Shown: one piece after another, positions 1 to 9,001 of the stretch | Layout of the letters: each line of letters starts with the position of its first letter | Position numbering within the stretch: position 1 is the stretch's first letter | Source: Dillenia suffruticosa | Lineage: Eukaryota; Streptophyta; Magnoliopsida; Dilleniales; Dilleniaceae | Reading direction: 5' to 3' | DNA length: 64,000 nt | Assembly (NCBI GenBank): GCA_033439265.1 | Contig: JAVTVX010000002.1 | Location: forward strand, 8,654,174-8,718,173 | Notes under the pieces: model-generated | The model's input: the letters and a program-made list of their open reading frames with translations, nothing else | Databases searched by the model: none | What the model was told of the DNA's origin: nothing | Program-made: the position numbers and the translations under genes

Positions 1-390
1 GATACTACACATTGGGGTAATACTTGTCTTTCACCCGCAAAAGTTAGTGATGACCCTTTGGGCTTCCGAAACTCAACTTTCTTGGTAAAACAATCCACAG
101 AAGCCCTGTGAGTACTTAACCAATCCATCTATAGGATAACATCAAAATCTATCATGTCAAGCGGAATCAAGTCTGCTTCTAACACTGTCCCCCCGATCAT
201 GATCTCGCTCCCTCTATATATAGAATCTCGAATCAACTACTCACCAAGAGGAGTGATAACCAATAGCTCCTCATCAAGTAGTGACAATGCCTTACCAGAC
301 TGTTGGGCAAAAGAAGCTCTCACGTAATAATAATTCGACCTGGTGTCTACAAGAACACGGGTGTCGATTTCAAATATTTTCATAGTGCCT
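1..390 (-). pseudogene. Ty3/gypsy element A: aspartic protease fragment
   Basis: Read on the minus strand, this stretch encodes a decayed retropepsin-like segment of gypsy pol. It resembles the protease of element M at 58148-58470: both have a VDTxSNYxYV-like active-site region, a LDEELLVITPLGE-like flap segment and a DFDVIL-like second core motif. The protease would have matured the Gag-Pol polyprotein in the virus-like particle. It lies downstream (in element direction) of the gag zinc-knuckle remnant, as expected for gag-pol order. The rest of pol lies outside the window to the left. No long open frame survives. The assignment rests on motif order and on similarity to element M, both seen in the sequence. 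Confidence 0.7.
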
Positions 391-438
391 AAATGAGAGA
401 AATTTGAAGAAAAGGAATCAATTTAGGGTGCGCAAAAA

Positions 439-440
<2 letters not shown>

Positions 441-492
<52 letters not shown>
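441..492. repeat. (AT)n microsatellite, about 26 units
   Basis: An uninterrupted AT dinucleotide run lies between the protease remnant and the gag zinc-knuckle remnant of element A. The matching gag-protease spacer of element M (58480-58520) holds only a short ATATAT tract, so the run expanded in this copy. Confidence 0.97.
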
Positions 493-494
<2 letters not shown>

Positions 495-499
495 AAAGA

Positions 500-1159
500 G
501 TTAAGCCTCCGAGACTTTAACTAGTCATGACCGTACATATCATCATGGGATACATGATTCCAAAAAAAGAGAAATACATCATAGTTCCTAAATGTGATTC
601 TAAAAGAGAAATACATAAAGACTGCTAAGCAGAGGGATCAGTAGGAGGGTTACCCATGATCATATCTGGGTTTGCCCGAGCGTCCTCCTGCGTCATAGCG
701 TATATACGGGCCTGTGTCCTTGGTTGCTGTCGTGAAGGACCAGGTACAGTGTTGCTCTCGGCGGCCGTCTGTGGAGTAGTATGACTCAAATGTGCAGGTG
801 CTCCTTGCTGTCCTACCCGCGGTCCGCTCGGTCAACTCAGGGTCGCCTGATCTCCAAACCCTTAATCAGGGCAAGAGCTCCTGATATGTCCCTGCTTCTC
901 ATACTAGAAGCATGTGATAGGCGCCTTGCAAGCTCATGGAGCATGGTACCTACCACATCTGTGGCAATGAGGGTGCTGCTGAACAGGAGACTGACTTGTA
1001 GCACTGCAAGCTGGTGCTCCAAACCCCTAGTGAGGTGGTCCCTGTCCGTGGTATGCTGGTTGGAAGGGAAAGGGTTCTCTATAAAAATCAGAAGTCCTAC
1101 CCTTCTTCGAACTCTGACTCTTCTGCGAACTAGCCCTCTTCTTCCTCTGCTCTTTACTC
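500..1159 (-). pseudogene. Ty3/gypsy element A: gag 3' part with zinc-knuckle remnant
   Basis: The minus strand encodes the nucleocapsid end of a chromovirus-type Gag, which binds element RNA. Around 860-960 the reading is CHRCGRYH, then a stop, then a segment equivalent to the CFHCGKPGHIMSSC knuckle of element M but with a stop and a Cys-to-Tyr change. The 640-800 region matches the gag C-terminal end of M near 58690-58850. The gene breaks off at 1159 because Copia D is inserted there, and it resumes at 9504. It is not functional. Confidence 0.7.
1155..1159. repeat. Target-site duplication TACTC (left copy, Copia D)
   Basis: TACTC directly precedes the TG end of the left LTR at 1160. The same five bases directly follow the CA end of the right LTR at 9499-9503. 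Five base pairs is the usual Copia duplication length. Confidence 0.96.
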
Positions 1160-1591
1160 TGTTGAAATTTTAAAGAAGCAAGCAACAAACTATGAATGAA
1201 TACTTCAAAAATTTAATTGATATCTCAAAGAAAGTATACAAGTAGTTGAAACATTTTTTCATACTTTACAAAAGGGAGGACATTCTCTATTTATAGAGAA
1301 AGAAGAGAAGAAGAGAACTTAGACAAAATGAGAGGGAGGAGAGGGCCTCAGCCCTCTCCTCACTAACTAGCCGTTGGGGACAGTCCCAACGGCTAGTTTA
1401 TCAAGCCAATGGGGGACCTTTTGTCCCCCATTTGCTGGGGGCCAGGCCCATTTAGGGCCTTACAAATAGATTGAAAAAAGGACTCAAAGAATAACCAACT
1501 TAGGGTCATCAATTTCGAAACTCATTTTATGACTTCTCTTTAGGGCTTTTTTAGGGAGAGTTAAGGAACCCAATTATGCTTCATTTCAACA
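1160..1591 (-). repeat. Copia D 3' LTR
   Basis: This LTR is 432 bp with TGTTGAAA...TTTCAACA ends, which are short inverted repeats. It aligns with the 498-bp LTR at 9001-9498. This copy lacks roughly 60 bp of the hairpin-rich middle, including one arm of the 19-bp inverted repeat kept in the other LTR. It keeps a perfect 14-bp-arm hairpin (1365-1378 with 1385-1398). In element orientation it is the 3' LTR, because the polypurine tract abuts it. Confidence 0.95.
1288..1295 (-). promoter_or_regulatory. Candidate TATA box in Copia D 3' LTR
   Basis: The minus-strand reading is TATAAATA in the context CTCTATAAATAGAG, a classic plant TATA box. The same box occurs at the equivalent place in the other LTR (9129-9136). 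A pyrimidine-rich stretch lies upstream in element direction. Its role in starting element transcription is inferred from sequence and position. Confidence 0.7.
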
Positions 1592-2820
1592 CTCCCCCTC
1601 AAGTTGGGTGTGTATATGTCTATGACACCCAACTTGCCCATATTCTTGAGTATGTAATTGGTAGTTCCGGGTTTTGTAAAGATGTCGGCAATTTGATGCT
1701 CACTCCTTGTAAAGCTAGGAATAATGAGCTTGTCTTCAATCTTTTGTCTCACAAAGTGACAATCCACCTCGATATGCTTTGTTCTTTCATGAAAGACCGG
1801 ATTTGAGGCTATGTGAATTGTCAATTGATTGTCACAATGGAGTTGGATCGGAGTTGGAACCATGAACCCTATCTCTTCAATTAGAGCTTTCAACCAAACT
1901 ATCTCACTTGTTGCAGCTGCCATAGCTCTATATTCAGTTTCAGCACTTGATCTAGATACCACATGTTGTTTTTTGCTTTTCCAATCTACTAAATTTCCTC
2001 CAATGAACATGCAATACCCTGTGGTTGAACTTCTATCTTCTGAATTTCTAGCCCAATTTGCATCACAATACCCTATGATTTGAGAGCTGCAATTTTTCTT
2101 CATCCAAATTCCCATGCTGAGTGTGCCCTTTAAGTAGTGAAGAATTCTTTTGGTGGCTCTCCAATGCTTTTTTTTTGGCTTGTGCATATGTTGGCTAACT
2201 TGTACCACAGCAAAAGAGATATTGGGTCTTGTTATGGTGAGATAGATTAGTCTCCCTACAAGCCTTTGGTATCTTTGTTCATCCTCAAACTCTTCATCAT
2301 CATCTTTAAGGCCACAAGAGATGCTGATTAGACTACATGCGGGCTTGGCACCTAACTTTCTGGTTTCCTGCAAAAGATCAAGCATATACTTTCTTTGTGA
2401 TAGAACAAACCCATTTGGACAATAGGCAAGTTCTATCCCTAGAAAGTACTTTAGTTTCCCTAAGTCTTTGATATCAAACTTAGTTTGGAGAAATTTTCTA
2501 ACTTGATTAATTAGATTTAAGTCATTTCCAATTATGATTATATCATCTACATAAAATAAAACTATAATGATTTTTTCATTTTGTTTCTTAACAAAAAGGG
2601 ATGAATCACTATTGCATTTCTTAAAACCATGATCAAGAAGAATAGAGCTAAGTTTGGCACACCAAGCTCTTGGAGATTGTTTGAGACTATAGATGGCTTT
2701 CTTTAACTTGCAAACTTTGTTATCTTGATGAGAGAAGCCTGGAGGAACCTTCATATACACTTCTTCTTCTAAGTCCCATTGAAGAAAAGCATTTGCAACA
2801 TCCATTTGGAACAAGGGCAA
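1561..2820 (-). CDS. Copia D reverse transcriptase / RNase H (long surviving ORF, 419 aa)
   Basis: This is the best-preserved frame of Copia D and covers most of the reverse transcriptase and the RNase H. Near the N-terminus is an MDVANAFLQWDL-like segment (RT motif A with catalytic Asp). Around residues 90-96 is FYVDDIII (the YVDD catalytic box). The RNase H part has GYCDANWA, AETEYRAM and ADIFTKPG, with the Asp and Glu residues in place. The ORF runs past the polypurine tract and stops inside the 3' LTR, so its last residues are LTR-encoded or mark a lost stop codon. The N-terminal RT part lies upstream at 2851-3270 across a break. The RT copied element RNA and the RNase H removed it from the hybrid. 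It cannot act alone. Confidence 0.9.
   Translation of the reverse strand: MPLFQMDVANAFLQWDLEEEVYMKVPPGFSHQDNKVCKLKKAIYSLKQSPRAWCAKLSSILLDHGFKKCNSDSSLFVKKQNEKIIIVLFYVDDIIIIGNDLNLINQVRKFLQTKFDIKDLGKLKYFLGIELAYCPNGFVLSQRKYMLDLLQETRKLGAKPACSLISISCGLKDDDEEFEDEQRYQRLVGRLIYLTITRPNISFAVVQVSQHMHKPKKKHWRATKRILHYLKGTLSMGIWMKKNCSSQIIGYCDANWARNSEDRSSTTGYCMFIGGNLVDWKSKKQHVVSRSSAETEYRAMAAATSEIVWLKALIEEIGFMVPTPIQLHCDNQLTIHIASNPVFHERTKHIEVDCHFVRQKIEDKLIIPSFTRSEHQIADIFTKPGTTNYILKNMGKLGVIDIYTPNLRGSVEMKHNWVP
1592..1601 (-). other. Copia D polypurine tract
   Basis: On the minus strand, GAGGGGGAG lies immediately next to the TG start of the 3' LTR. This is the usual position of the plus-strand DNA primer in LTR retrotransposons. 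Confidence 0.9.
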
Positions 2821-3130
2821 AGAATAATTGGCAGCAAGGGATAGAAGTACTCAAATAGTGTTCATCTTTGCTACGGGTGCAAATGTTTCCTCATAGTCTA
2901 CCCCATAAGCTTGAGTGAAACCTTTGGCAACTAATCTTGCCTTATATTTATCAAGACTTCCATCGCTTTTGTGCTTGATTTTGTAGACCCATTTGCACCC
3001 TAAGGCTTTCTTTCCTTTTGGGAGAGATGTTATTTCCCATGTTCCATTCTTGGCTAATGCTTCTAATTCATCCTTCATGGCTTGTACCCATTGAGAATGG
3101 TTCTTTGCTTCTTCAAAGGTTCTTGGTTCT
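2821..3130 (-). pseudogene. Copia D reverse transcriptase, N-terminal part
   Basis: The minus strand reads the start of the Copia RT: a WVQAMKDELEAL-like segment, a WVYKIKHKSDGSLDKYKARLVAKG-type segment (shortened here: KYKARLVAKGFTQ) and ETFAPVAK. It is joined to the integrase C-terminal linker by a shift of frame near 3130-3270 and separated from the rest of RT by stops near 2821-2850. An intact Copia has a single continuous pol frame here, so these are inactivating lesions. Confidence 0.85.
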
Positions 3131-3833
3131 TCATGTAGATCTATGAACATTCGGAACTGGTTCTTCTTCAATGTTCGGATGAGAGGGATTATTGATAGTT
3201 GAAAGAGTAATGTTCCATAAATCTTGAGCTTCTCCTTTTCCAGCTTGATCTTGATCTTCTTTATCTGCAAAATAAGCTTCTCTTTCTACAAATATCACAT
3301 CCTTGGATGTGTATAGTTTTTTGGTTAGTGGATCATAACATTTATACCCTTTTTCAAATGTTGAGTATCCTAAGAATACACATTTTCTCCCCCTTTCCTC
3401 TAACTTGTTTCTGAAATTTTTAGGTACATGAACATAGCATATGCATTCAAAAACTCTAAGATGGGAGATATTGGGTTTTCTTCCTAAGAGTAATTCTAAT
3501 GGGGATATTCCTCTTAGAACTTGAGTAGGCATAAGATTAATGAGATGGACAGCGGTTTTTATTGTCTCACTCCAAAACCTTTTAGGCATATTAGAGTGGA
3601 ACATCATAGCTCTAGCGGTTTCTAGTAAATGCCTATTTTTTCTTTCAGCAACTCCATTTTGTTGAGGAGTGTAAACACATGACTTTTGGTGAATGATCAT
3701 TTTTTCTTCTAGGAAATTTTCAAAGGCATGACTAATGTACTCACCCCCATGATCAGACCTAATGATTTTAATGTTGACATTAAATTGTTTGGTCACATAT
3801 TTATAATAACTCTTAAGGGCTTCAAAAACCTCA
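3131..3833 (-). pseudogene. Copia D integrase, second half of catalytic core plus C-terminal region
   Basis: The 221-aa minus-strand frame contains IIRSDHGGEY (second catalytic Asp of the DDE triad), CVYTPQQNGVAERKNR (the Glu-bearing motif) and the Copia integrase tail with FGCICYVHVP-like and FLGYSTFEKGYKCY segments. Integrase inserts the cDNA into the host chromosome. The first catalytic Asp is encoded on the far side of the hAT insertion (7383-7560), so the hAT splits the gene within the core domain. Removing the hAT and one duplication rejoins the reading direction. Confidence 0.92.
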
Positions 3834-3841
3834 GATTTAGT
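3834..3841. repeat. hAT target-site duplication GATTTAGT (left)
   Basis: This 8-bp sequence is repeated exactly at 7375-7382, flanking the hAT ends. Eight base pairs is diagnostic of the hAT superfamily. Confidence 0.96.
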
Positions 3842-4060
3842 TAGAGAAGTAACCGGGCCGGTTTGGGCCCGAAAACCGGCCCGACTGGCCCGGGTGAAGC
3901 CCGGACCCGGAATTGGCCCGTGCTACAGTAAACGGGGCCGGCCCCGAACCGTTTACTGTAGCGGCCGGGCTGGTTCAAAAAAAATTTGAACCGTGAACCG
4001 GCCCGGAATCGGCCCGGCCCGGCCCGGCCGGTTCCGGTTCAAATTTTCCCCCTTTTGTTT
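3842..4060. repeat. hAT left terminal inverted repeat and GC-rich subterminal repeats
   Basis: The terminal TAGAGAAGTAACCGGGCCGG is followed by many copies of CCGGCCC/GGCCCGG in both orientations to about 4040. The GC content stands out sharply from the AT-rich interior. Subterminal repeats of hAT elements are usual binding sites for transposase; that role is inferred here. Confidence 0.85.
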
Positions 4061-4344
4061 GAAATTTGAAAAATTTTCAATTATATCCCTCCCAACAGCT
4101 ATAAAACGGCTACATCTGAGGTTATTTTGGTCCATAGGGTCAAAAAATTTTCTTATAAATACCTTATACCCCATTTTCAAAATCTCTACAACAAAATTTC
4201 TCTTTCTCTCTCACATCTACATTCTCTCAATATTACTACATTCTCTCAATTTAATTTTCTATTATTATTTCTTTTCTATTACCATTTTTTATATCATTTC
4301 TATATTTTCTACACCATTTCCAATTTTCCATTTTCATTTTCTCC

Positions 4345-4645
4345 ATTATCTACATTTCCACCATTATCTACATTTTCACAAATTTGTACACCATTTCTAT
4401 TATCTTACACCACATTACCTACACCATTTTTTTTATACCATTTTCATCAATTTCTATACAATTTCATCACCTTATACACCATTTTCATTTTCTTCATTAT
4501 CTACATTTCCACCATTATCTACATTTTCACCAATTTCTACACCATTTCTATTACCTTATACCACATTACCTACACTATTTTTTATACCATTTCCATCAAT
4601 TTGTACACAATTTCATCACCTTATACCCCATTATCTACATTGATC
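4345..4645 (+). repeat. Two-copy 151-bp C/T/A-rich tandem repeat in the hAT leader
   Basis: The segment starting ATTATCTACATTTCCACC at 4345 recurs at 4496, a period of 151 bp with few differences. Shorter echoes start near 4200. The stretch is nearly G-free on the plus strand, so long ORFs occur there in several frames by chance. These Tyr/Phe/His-rich ORFs are not credible proteins. It lies between the left terminus and the transposase. Confidence 0.88.
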
Positions 4646-4865
4646 AAGATTTGACAAGATTTCAAGGTTGGGAGGCCATTCAAGATTTTGCGAAAAACAA
4701 CTGCGATATTCGTCAAATCGGTACATTTAATTTTTTTGTATATTTATTTTTTTGCATTTGCATTACATTTGCATTACCTTTTTTAAAAATTTAATCTTAA
4801 ATTTCCTTTAAAAAATTTTATCGTATATATTATTTTAAAAATTTTAATCTTAATTTTTTTATAAA

Positions 4866-6879
4866 ATGGCCGGAACACACTCTTCACAATCTTCTCAACA
4901 ATCTCCTCTTCCTCCATTTTTTGAAATTCCCGATCATATAGATGTTGAAACTTTTTTGGAAGAAACTAAACCTAGTAACACTGAATCTAACACAACACAA
5001 ATTAAAAAAAATGATTTTAATATATGGACATTTTTTGAAAGGAAAAATGATGAACAAAAAGCAATTTGTAAAATTTGTCATCAAAAATATAAATTTTTAA
5101 AAGGTTGGGGGTAGACACACTGAAGAGACACTTAATTAATAATCATCCAGATAAATTACCACAAACAAAATAAACACAAATTTCTACAGGGGGAGGTAAT
5201 ATAACTGGTACATTTAAATATAATTCGGATAAAGAAATTGGACAAATAGAATGGCTAGCAAGAAAAGAATTACCACTTAATATAGTTGCATGTCCTGTAT
5301 TTGAAGAATATGTACAAAAATATTTACAATCTGGTTATAAAAAAAGTAGTAAAAAATTCGGTAGGAGGAGATCATTAGATAGATATCAGGAATTAAAAAA
5401 TGGTATACTTACATAATTTATGACTAGTCAATGTAAATTTTCATTAACTTCGGATAGTTGGAAAAGTGAGCATAAAAAAGAATATTATATTGTAGTAACA
5501 TGTCATTAGATAAATAATTCATGGTATTTAGAAAAAAGAATTTTAGGTTTTCAACGTTGGGAATTTCCACATTCCGGTGCACATATAGCTAGAATAATTT
5601 CAAATGTTGTTTATGATTATGGAATAAGTGATAGAATTTTTTCTATTTCCTTTGATAATGTTTCGGTTAATACTATTGCGGTTAATAGTTTAAAAAATTC
5701 TTTAAAAACAATTTTAAATGGAACTTTTTTTCATGTTAGATGTGCATGTCATATAATTAATTTATGTGTTAAGGATGATTTAGCAATGGGAGAACTATTT
5801 TTACAACCTATTCGCGATTTAATTCATCAAATAAGAAATTCTGCTGTAAAAACTCAAGAAATGAGACAATTATGTATTTTCATAACAAAAAATATAAAAA
5901 ATTTAAAATGGAATATGACACTAGGTGGAATTCAACATATGACATGTTACAAGGTGTTCTTCCTTTTCAAAATATTTTAATTGAATTTGCAAATTCAAAT
6001 TACGAATATGGTTTTATTGATAATACCGCTTTTGAATTTGTGTCTACACTTACAAAATTATTGGAAATTTTTTATTTATGTACAAATTTATTTTCTAGAT
6101 ATTATTATCCAACTACTCATTTAATGCTACCAAATCTTTGTAAAATTATTTATGTATTTAATGAATTTGAAAATGAAGAAAGATTTGGTGAAATTGTTTT
6201 TTCAATGAAAACAAAATTTTTAAAATATTATGAAGAAATTCCAATTTTATATTTAGTTGCAAGTGCATTAAATCCACGTGTTAAGGTTGAAGGTGCTGAA
6301 ATGTTAATAGATTGTTTTGCACAAGCTTTTCCATCAGAAATGTCTATTAACCCGCATTTATTAAAACAACAAACATTTCATACTTTACAATCAATATTTG
6401 AATTATATGAAAAGAAAATTAATAATTTAAATACTAATAATATAACTAGTAGTAGTAGTAATAGTATTCAATTATCTTCATTTTCATTTAATCCCTTACA
6501 CATGTTAGGAAAAAAACAAAAAACTTCTTCATCATCATTTAATGAATTACTTTTATATAAATAAACACCTAAATTAGAAGGTTTTGATAATATAGATTTA
6601 TATGATATATTTGGTTGGTGGAAAAATAATGTATCGTATTATCCAATTTTGGCCCAAGTGGCTAAAGATGTACTAACCCCTCCGGTATCCACAGTACCAT
6701 CCGAAAGTACTTTTAGTGCAGGTGGTCGAGTGTTAACCGAAAAACGTACAAATTTAGCGGACGACACTTTAGAAGTTTTAATATGCATTAAAGATTGGAA
6801 GGATACAGAAAAAAGAATGCAAGAAATCATCAAAGTCTCGGAAGATGATGAACAAGAAGTAGAAGAAGAAGAAGAATAA
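4866..6879 (+). pseudogene. hAT (Ac/Tam3-type) transposase, broken
   Basis: A recognisable hAT transposase is read across several frames. It starts at MAGTHSSQ (4866). A BED-type zinc finger (IWTFFERK...CKICHQKY, then a DTLKRHLINNHP segment past a frame break) lies near residues 57-105. The catalytic core region has LTSDSWKS and YYIVVTCH, then ISFDNVSVN, FHVRCACHIINL and TRWNSTYDML. The hAT dimerisation domain lies near the C-terminus (LAQVAKDVLTPPVSTVPSES, then KRTNLADD). Lesions seen: a frame shift near 5105-5112, in-frame stops at 5171, 5414 and 5507, a shift near 5890 and a stop at 6562. The Glu/Asp-rich tail ends at 6879. The protein would have cut the element ends as a dimer in the nucleus. 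This copy is inactive. Confidence 0.93.
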
Positions 6880-7202
6880 TAATAATAATAATAATATTTT
6901 TATTTTGTTTAAAAGTCATTTTAAATAGAAAAAAATCAAAGTGATGTAAAAATCAAAATAATGTAACAAAAAAATAATGGATTTTAAATTCCAAGTGATG
7001 AGCTTGGTAGTGGACGTACACCGAATTCGGTGGAACCACTCTAAAAATCTTGTGTCTCTAATTTTTAATTAAAAGTGAATTATCAAAAGTGAATTAAAAA
7101 AAACAAAGTTAAAAAAAATGAAGTTATAAAATTAAAATGGAATTAAAAAATAGAGTTACAAAAAAAATTTAGAAAAATGCAATAGAAAAGAAAAAAAAAT
7201 TT
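6880..7202. other. hAT 3' untranslated region, AT-rich
   Basis: No coding sequence is seen. The stretch starts with AAT trinucleotide repeats just after the transposase stop and continues as A-rich runs up to the GC-rich right subterminal region. Confidence 0.7.
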
Positions 7203-7374
7203 GGGCCGAACTAGGCCCGGCCCTCCGGTTCAGCGGGCCGGGCCGGTTCCACAAGAAAAAAAATTGGAACCGGCCCGGCACGGCCCGGACTGGCCTTGGA
7301 ACCGCTGCCGGCCCGGCCCGCGGTTCCTCGAATCGTACTTGAACCGGCCTGGGCCCGGCCCGGTTACTTGACTA
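7203..7374. repeat. hAT right subterminal repeats and terminal inverted repeat
   Basis: GC-rich sequence with repeated CGGCCCGG motifs ends in CCCGGTTACTTGACTA at 7374. This is the inverted counterpart of the left end apart from a few bases (GTC versus GAG after TA). Confidence 0.9.
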
Positions 7375-7382
7375 GATTTAGT
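7375..7382. repeat. hAT target-site duplication GATTTAGT (right)
   Basis: It is identical to 3834-3841 and lies directly outside the right hAT end. Confidence 0.96.
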
Positions 7383-7928
7383 TACCAATAGGTATACCCA
7401 AGTATATCTAGTTTTGTGATCAATGAAAGTCACATATCTAAATCCATTATGGGATACTATGGGGGAAATCCAAACATCAAAATGCACAAGTTCAAAAGCA
7501 TTTTCATATATTGTATTTGAAATGGGATAGTACATCCTAGTTTGCTTTCCAAGAACACAAGCTTTGCAATGCCTATCTTCTACTTCTAGTTTTGGAAATA
7601 GGCGTTTCAAAGCTAAATTCCCAAGTTGTCCTAGATGAGCATGCCATAACGAGTGCATTTGATTTTGGGAAGCAAAAAATTGATTTTCTTGATCCAAGTA
7701 GTATAGATTGTGCCTTCTAGACCCCTTGCCAATCAAGTGATTCGCTTGGAGGTCCTGAAATACAACTTCATTAGAATAAAAAAAGACTTTACAATTTTGT
7801 TTTTTAGTTATTTTTCCAATAGACAAAAGGTTGGAATTGAGTTTAGGCACATATAAAGCTTTAGTTTTTATGCCAAGTAATTCAATTTCGCCTGAATGAT
7901 CAACCTTTAATTTTTCACCATTAGCCAC
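7383..7928 (-). pseudogene. Copia D GAG-pre-integrase domain and start of integrase
   Basis: The minus-strand frame from MANGEKL (7928) includes HLGQLGNLALKRLF and CKACVLGKQTR, the HHCC zinc-binding region of Copia integrase. Next come VHFDVW and YVTFIDHKTRYTWVYLL, which contain the first catalytic Asp. The frame is cut by the hAT element at 7383. Residues past that point in the annotated open frame come from hAT sequence, not Copia. Confidence 0.9.
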
Positions 7929-8302
7929 TTTGACAATCTATGATCAGAGAGAGGAATAAGTCTTTTAATTTTGTTTTTATCTTTGACCATATGATTATAA
8001 CAACCAGAATTGATGAGCCATGAATTAGAATGAGATGAGTTTAGAAGATTACCATAATGTAGACCAATCTAACCAACAATTTTCCTCATCTCTTTTTGCA
8101 TTTATTCCATTTTGGATTCAAGAGCGGCCACTTGAGAGACATGTTGTGCATTTGCTGGTTGTTCATGATCCTTTCTATTGTTCTTTGGCCGCAAGTGAGG
8201 ATGGAGAAACCAACACTTCTCTCTTTTATGGCCTGGTTTCTTGTAATGAGAACATATGTCTTTTTTAGCAAGATTTTGAGCTTTGTAGGCCGGATGCTCT
8301 TC
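7929..8302 (-). pseudogene. Copia D Gag zinc knuckle and protease region
   Basis: The minus strand encodes a CSHYKKPGHKREKC-like zinc knuckle in which the second Cys is Tyr (around 8240). Further downstream, near 7990-8040, a NSGCYNHMVK segment is the Copia protease active site with Asp replaced by Asn. Stops separate the pieces. Loss of both the knuckle Cys and the catalytic Asp makes Gag maturation impossible for this copy. Confidence 0.75.
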
Positions 8303-9001
8303 TTAGACAGATTTGAATGCTTGAGCTTCAGATTTGAGCTTGGTTGATTCCTTAAGCCTTATACCTGTTTCGGCTCTTTGAACCATAAATTGGACTTCTT
8401 GGAATGAAGGAAATATCTTCATTCTAAGAATCTCTTGACGAATAGAAGCATATTCATCTCCAAGACCCATAAGAAGACCAAAAGTCATGTCTTCATCATT
8501 TCTTTGAAGGAGTGTTTTGAGATTTAAGGTTGGAGGCCTCAAAACAATAAGTTCATTCCAAAGATCCCTGTATTCCCCAAAATATTCAGGTAGGGTCTTT
8601 CATCCTTTTTGAATATTGAAGATTTTCTTCTTCAACTCGAATATTCTGCTGGTATTGGTTTCTTGAGCATAAAGAGTGCGCATTTGGTCCCATAAGGTCT
8701 TTGCATTTGGAATACAAGTGACCATTACTTTATGGGTTTTGTCAAGAGACATTTGTAAAAGCACCACCACTTGATCATCTTTCTTTTTCCATGCTCTGAA
8801 CAAAGGATCAGCATTATCAAGAGGGTCTTCGAATATATGATTTTCAAGGTTGAAGAAATTCAAAGACCTCTTAATGATGTCTTGCCATGCATTGTAGTTT
8901 GATGAATCTAGGAGAATGGAAGTGAACATTGAAGTGCTAATTTGAAGTGGTGGATCACCAAGACTGGATGAAGAAGGTATCGAAGCCTGCTCTGATACCA
9001 T
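8303..9001 (-). pseudogene. Copia D gag (UBN2-like capsid region)
   Basis: Gag starts at MVSEQASIP, whose ATG uses the last base of the 5' LTR (9001) plus the first two bases of the primer-binding site. The capsid region contains SSNYNAWQDIIKRSL, LWDQMRTLYAQ and LKKKIFNIQKG, all typical of plant Copia Gag. An in-frame stop at about 8597 splits it into 133-aa and 79-aa pieces; the second has FGLLMGLGDEYASIR. Gag would form the cytoplasmic virus-like particle. The start is chosen because it is the first ATG of the transcript after the LTR and the frame matches the family. Confidence 0.88.
8989..9000 (-). other. Copia D primer-binding site
   Basis: The minus strand reads TGGTATCAGAGC directly after the 5' LTR. 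This is the standard plant site complementary to the 3' end of initiator tRNA-Met, which primes minus-strand DNA. Confidence 0.95.

Larger units (their letters stand above)
3842..7374 (+). mobile_element. hAT (Ac-like) DNA transposon, complete ends, dead transposase
   Basis: This 3533-bp element has ends TAGAGAAGTAACCGGGCCGG (left) and TAGTCAAGTAACCGGGCCGG (right, reverse complement). They are imperfect terminal inverted repeats that fit the YAGNG rule, with the 8-bp duplication GATTTAGT outside them. Both subterminal regions are dense in GGCCCGG/CCGGGCC. A plus-strand relative of Ac-type transposase occupies 4866-6879. The element sits in the integrase gene of Copia D, so it is younger than D. 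It cannot mobilise itself because the transposase is broken, but its ends look well kept. Confidence 0.95.

Noticed and set aside
781-1173. 130-aa plus-strand ORF
   Set aside because: Antisense shadow of the gag zinc-knuckle region of element A. It also runs into the LTR of Copia D at 1160.
3993-4794. Three long overlapping plus-strand ORFs (136-216 aa)
   Set aside because: G-poor tandem repeat lacking stop codons by composition. Tyr/Phe/His-rich low complexity, and all three frames are open over the same DNA.
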